Shown: piece after piece, positions 60,780 through 64,000 of the stretch
Position numbering within the stretch: position 1 is the stretch's first letter
How the letters are laid out: each line of letters opens with the position of its first letter
DNA from: Poecilobothrus nobilitatus
Lineage: Eukaryota; Arthropoda; Insecta; Diptera; Dolichopodidae
Direction of reading: 5' to 3'
Assembly (NCBI GenBank): GCA_947095535.1
Contig: OX352774.1
Span: forward strand, 36,038,496 to 36,102,495
DNA: 64,000 bases
Translations under genes and position numbers: made by a program
Notes under the pieces: model-generated
Database searches by the model: none
Told to the model about the DNA's origin: nothing
The model's input: the letters and a program-made list of their open reading frames with translations, nothing else

Positions 60780-62495
60780 ACAAATAAAAATTAAAAAAAC
60801 ACGTGTTATTTACAAATTCAGTGACACAAAATTTCAAATATCCTTTTTAAAGTGAGAAAAAAAAAATTCATTTTTTAGCTATAAGCCAAAAAAATAACAA
60901 GGCAGTATGTAAAACCAAAGGTTTTTAAAAGGATACATTTTTAAAAAGATAATTAAAAGTTTTGTACAGTTGTGATTACTTTTGCATCTATGTAATAATA
61001 TAATATTAGAGTTTATATTTTTATGCTTTAATTATACGTCAAATTTGTACAAATGTCCAATATTTTGACCAATAATAGCTCTTAAACAGGGGAGAACAAA
61101 AAAATTATTCTGAGATAACTTATCCTAATTCTTAGATCTGTGTCATTCGAAATTTCAAAATTCCGATTGAAAGCATTCCGGAGATTCAGAGAAGTCAAAA
61201 TTTTGCTAAATTACGGTAAATTAAAATAACAGTAAATTTTGTTAAATTTACCAAGGACCAAAAAATTATATAATTTTTTATATTGATTTATAAAGCTTGA
61301 GAATTTTCCTATTGCATGATGTTTTTAAATTGAAAAACTCTTGACCAGAAACATGACATATAAGCATTTGAAAAAAAACAGTTTTTTCCACTTTTAAAGG
61401 CTGTAACTCCACAATAGATGGGGTTGCATAAAAAAGTAGTTCCATAACATTAATTTTCCTTAGGAAATATATCCATGATTAAAATTCCATTACTTTATTT
61501 TAAACGGTGTAGAAGTTTTGTAAACAAACGATCCGGACAAACGGACAAAATGAAACTAATAAACCCATTTAAAAAAAAATTTTTTTTTTTTTTTGTAAAT
61601 TTGCTAAAAAAAGACGATATGGTCAGTTAACGACTAACGTTAATATAAGCAGCACTGAACCAATACATTTTTAATATTTTCATTTAAAAAAAAAAAAAAT
61701 TCTATATTATAAATAATATAATAGGATATAGAGGGGGTGAAATAACCCACCCTTTTTCTTCTCTCTTATTTAAAAATTAAAATTAAAATGAAAATGAAAA
61801 ACAAAAACATATTGCGACAATTTCTACATTTACTAATTCTAATTTAATTTTAATTTTTAATTTATATCTGATGATTTAGTTTTTTATTTTTATTTTTTTA
61901 GTCGCTAATAGATACGTAATCAAATTCAAATTCAATATAATTAAAATTTATTTTTAATGTTCATATTGTTTTGTTTCCCCACCAAACAACTTGTTGTTGA
62001 TTCGATAAAAGTTATAAAGGGGGTATAAACTTAATGCAAAACTTGTGATAAAATAATTATAAAGTTTGTTAGTTTTTATTTATTTAATAAAGATAAATGT
62101 TAGATAAAAAATATGTTCAAAATTATCTATAGTTTTATAAAAAAAAAAAAAAAAAAAGTTGATAAACATTGAAATGTTGAAAAAAAAACTTTCAAGTTCA
62201 AAACAAACAATTTAATTTCATTTTTAAGTTATCGCGAATTGATTATGCAAGAATTGAGACCTAATATTGCATTAAGTCATAAATAACAGAATTTACAGAT
62301 GAGTATATTTTCAAATTAATTTTTTTTTTATATAAAGTTGTTTTGAATCGATCGAAATTCAGTGACTATTTTTAGTAGTTTAATTTAAATTTTCTAAATA
62401 AATCTACAAATAGAAAGGCTTGTAGCAAGAATTAAAAAGTTCCAGTTTTAGAAGATTTTAGAAAAATAGAAATAGAAATATTTGTTAAATAATTA

Positions 62496-62508
62496 CCCCC
62501 CCCCCCCC
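62496..62508. repeat. C13 homopolymer
   Basis: A run of 13 C's in a sequence otherwise poor in G and C. With the G14 run at 63221-63234 these are the only long G/C homopolymers seen. Prone to sequencing and assembly error. Confidence 0.85.
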
Positions 62509-63220
62509 GTATTAGGCATAAATCGATATTGATTTGAAGTTTGGCATAAAACTAAGGATTCAAAATCTTTTTAATATAATTTTATTGAAAAACAGCTAAA
62601 ATTCAAGAGGTCAATCTAGAAGTTTAAACTACACTCTTTTAATTCTACAATACTTAACTAATCTACAATCTCTTCTACTAATCTACAATCACTTTAGTTG
62701 ATTGAAAATGTAATATAAAATATAATAATGTAGTCGATTGAATGAATACGCATCCTCCCTGCATAATGCACCTCATTTTATAGATATTTAATAATATTTT
62801 CATAATCATTTCTAAAAACAAAAGAAAAATATGAATCATAAAAATCAAAAAGAAAAAAAAATCAATAAAAGAAAATTGAAAATATGTATGTAGTATGTAT
62901 GTAATATGTATATGTAATACCATAAATTTGAAAACGTGATTTTTATTTTTAGATACGGCTAAATTGTTAATTTTTTTTTTTTTTATAATTATTACATTTG
63001 TAAACAAAAGAAAATTCTGTATTGATAATTATAGAATTTTTGATTCTATACAAGTTCCAATAAAAAATACTAAGAAATAGCTGTTCTATTCGGACAATTC
63101 CTATATAGAACAATTCTATATACTTTACGTAATTTAACTTTTTATGATAAGGTAAATAATATCTATACGTATAAAATGTGCTAGTGAAATTATACTCTAA
63201 TGGAATTATAAACTATGGAA

Positions 63221-63234
63221 GGGGGGGGGGGGGG
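63221..63234. repeat. G14 homopolymer
   Basis: A run of 14 G's, 713 bp after the C13 run. The pair is roughly an inverted G/C tract; no sequence similarity between their flanks was seen. Confidence 0.85.
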
Positions 63235-63390
63235 AATTATCCGAGTGTTTTTATGGCTTGAAAAATTGTTCTAGTTGAAGCGGCCGGTTGGTTTTTTTTT
63301 ATTCCTTTTCTTCCTGGACTTATTTAATACATATTACATATATTAACTTTTTTATAAAAGTTTTTTTTTTATAAGAATTAAAAATAAAAA

Positions 63391-63579
63391 TTTTTTTTTT
63401 TTTTTCATGCATTTCTCTGCCTCATAAATGTGGACAGGAAATTACACAGCCTTTCCTGTTCAGGCGTAGCTGTAAATGTCGTAAGGGGGAATAACTCTTA
63501 CGACGTGTGTGGGATTCACACTCCCTCGATTTTTATACCGTTATTATACGCTCTTATCCACTAGGCTACAGAGGCCCCC
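63391..63579 (-). mobile_element. tRNA-derived SINE with A-tail
   Basis: Read on the minus strand, the element starts GGGGCCTCTGTAGCCTAGTG. TAGCCTAGTGG (63558-63568) is an excellent Pol III A box, and GAGTGTGAATCCC (63511-63523) is a degenerate B box about 35 nt further on, the spacing of a tRNA gene. The tRNA-like head is followed by a body with a stem (GTCGTAAG and its complement, about 63478-63503), then ctgaacagg and a tail of about 15 A's (plus-strand T's 63391-63405). This layout is a complete tRNA-related SINE of about 174 bp. It is not a functional tRNA gene: the acceptor and T-stem pairing is lost. It stands out as GC-rich in an AT-rich region. Confidence 0.8.
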
Positions 63580-64000
63580 GAAGAATAAAATTAAATCTAG
63601 AAAATTTGAACTGTAAAAAATTCAACTAAATAAGTTGAATAATTTAAGTTAACTTAATTTTTGCATATTACATATATACATATACATATGAAAATTTTTT
63701 CGAAGGCTTTTTGCAACATATTTAGCAAATAAAAATGAAAATTTTTATGATTTAACATAATGCAACTGTAACATAACACTTAAATAAAAAAAAAATTGTA
63801 TATGTTAAACCTAATTTTAAAAAGAAAATTCTTTTTCTGCTCGTTTTCACACCCCCGTTCAACAGTATTTGAAAATCCAATAAATCCTTAATAACTATTT
63901 TTAAAAGAGTCTAATTATACATTTTCATATGTATCTATTACATATATATATAAAATTTTATTTAATCGTTTATTAGTCGACTGTAGTGTATTTCTACAAA
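63580..64000. other. No gene seen at right edge
   Basis: AT-rich DNA beyond the SINE. The flank aagaataaaattaaa resembles aagaattaaaaataaaa on the other side of the SINE tail, a possible degraded target duplication. Confidence 0.35.

Larger units (their letters stand above)
60196..63390. other. No gene seen: presumed intron
   Basis: AT-rich DNA with the TA, C and G tracts listed separately. A short palindrome (agggggtgaaataacccaccct, 61730-61752) is present. The minus ORF at 62678-63007 is an AT-driven hydrophobic frame without recognisable domains. Confidence 0.45.

Noticed and set aside
63466..63579. Functional tRNA gene on the minus strand
   Set aside because: A and B boxes are present but acceptor and T-stem pairing is lost, and the sequence runs on into a body with A-tail, as in a SINE.

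Overview
The window is a very AT-rich eukaryotic sequence, most likely from a dipteran insect. Evidence: long A/T homopolymers everywhere; GT-AG introns of several to many kilobases; exons full of Gln, Asn, Ser and Asp runs; RTE-like non-LTR retrotransposon ends; and, at 53.6-54.8 kb, the repeat with the 'gagtcgatttagc(g/c)atg...cgtccgtccgtccg' core that recurs across fly genomes. No bacterial, viral or organellar genes were seen. The genus cannot be named from this.

One real gene is supported. It lies on the minus strand and reads from right to left. Four coding exons are visible: A (55976-56706), B (52913-53038), C (44899-46937) and D (34852-35683). All have usable splice signals and open frames. 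A ends in phase 1. B is a 126-bp cassette that both enters and leaves in phase 1. C and D both enter in phase 1. Exon C ends in a stop, so A-B-C is a complete 3' end (964 codons visible, start upstream of the window). Exon D leaves through a good donor in phase 2, so A-B-D would skip C and continue in exons not found here. The predicted protein is long, low-complexity and probably intrinsically disordered, with short basic and hydrophobic motifs. I could not assign it to a family with confidence.

The rest is intron or flanking DNA and is dense in small transposon remains. From left to right: a foldback element (169-468); an RTE-like end (7.9-8.3 kb, minus); a retroposon with an 11-13 bp target duplication (10.2 kb); two SINE-like repeats (11.0-11.6 kb); a hAT remnant still carrying a transposase C-terminal piece (17.0-17.75 kb); several foldback elements (20.7-27.9 kb); a recent tandem duplication of 1.66 kb (29.2-33.2 kb) whose second copy took up a 649-bp Harbinger-like MITE afterwards; a foldback (36.8-37.3 kb); three paired inverted arrays of one short motif (38.6-40.6 kb); two more MITE-like elements (40.9-42.1 kb); the fly-type repeat with six 140-bp units (53.6-54.8 kb); a second RTE end with another retroposon inserted in its A-tail (55.1-55.9 kb); further repeat copies at 58.2 and 60.0 kb; and a tRNA-derived SINE with A-tail (63.4-63.6 kb).

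No clear new biological system was found. The most useful signals are the alternative-ending gene, the duplication that orders two events in time, and the three paired inverted arrays. All alignments were made by eye, so identities and boundaries are approximate.
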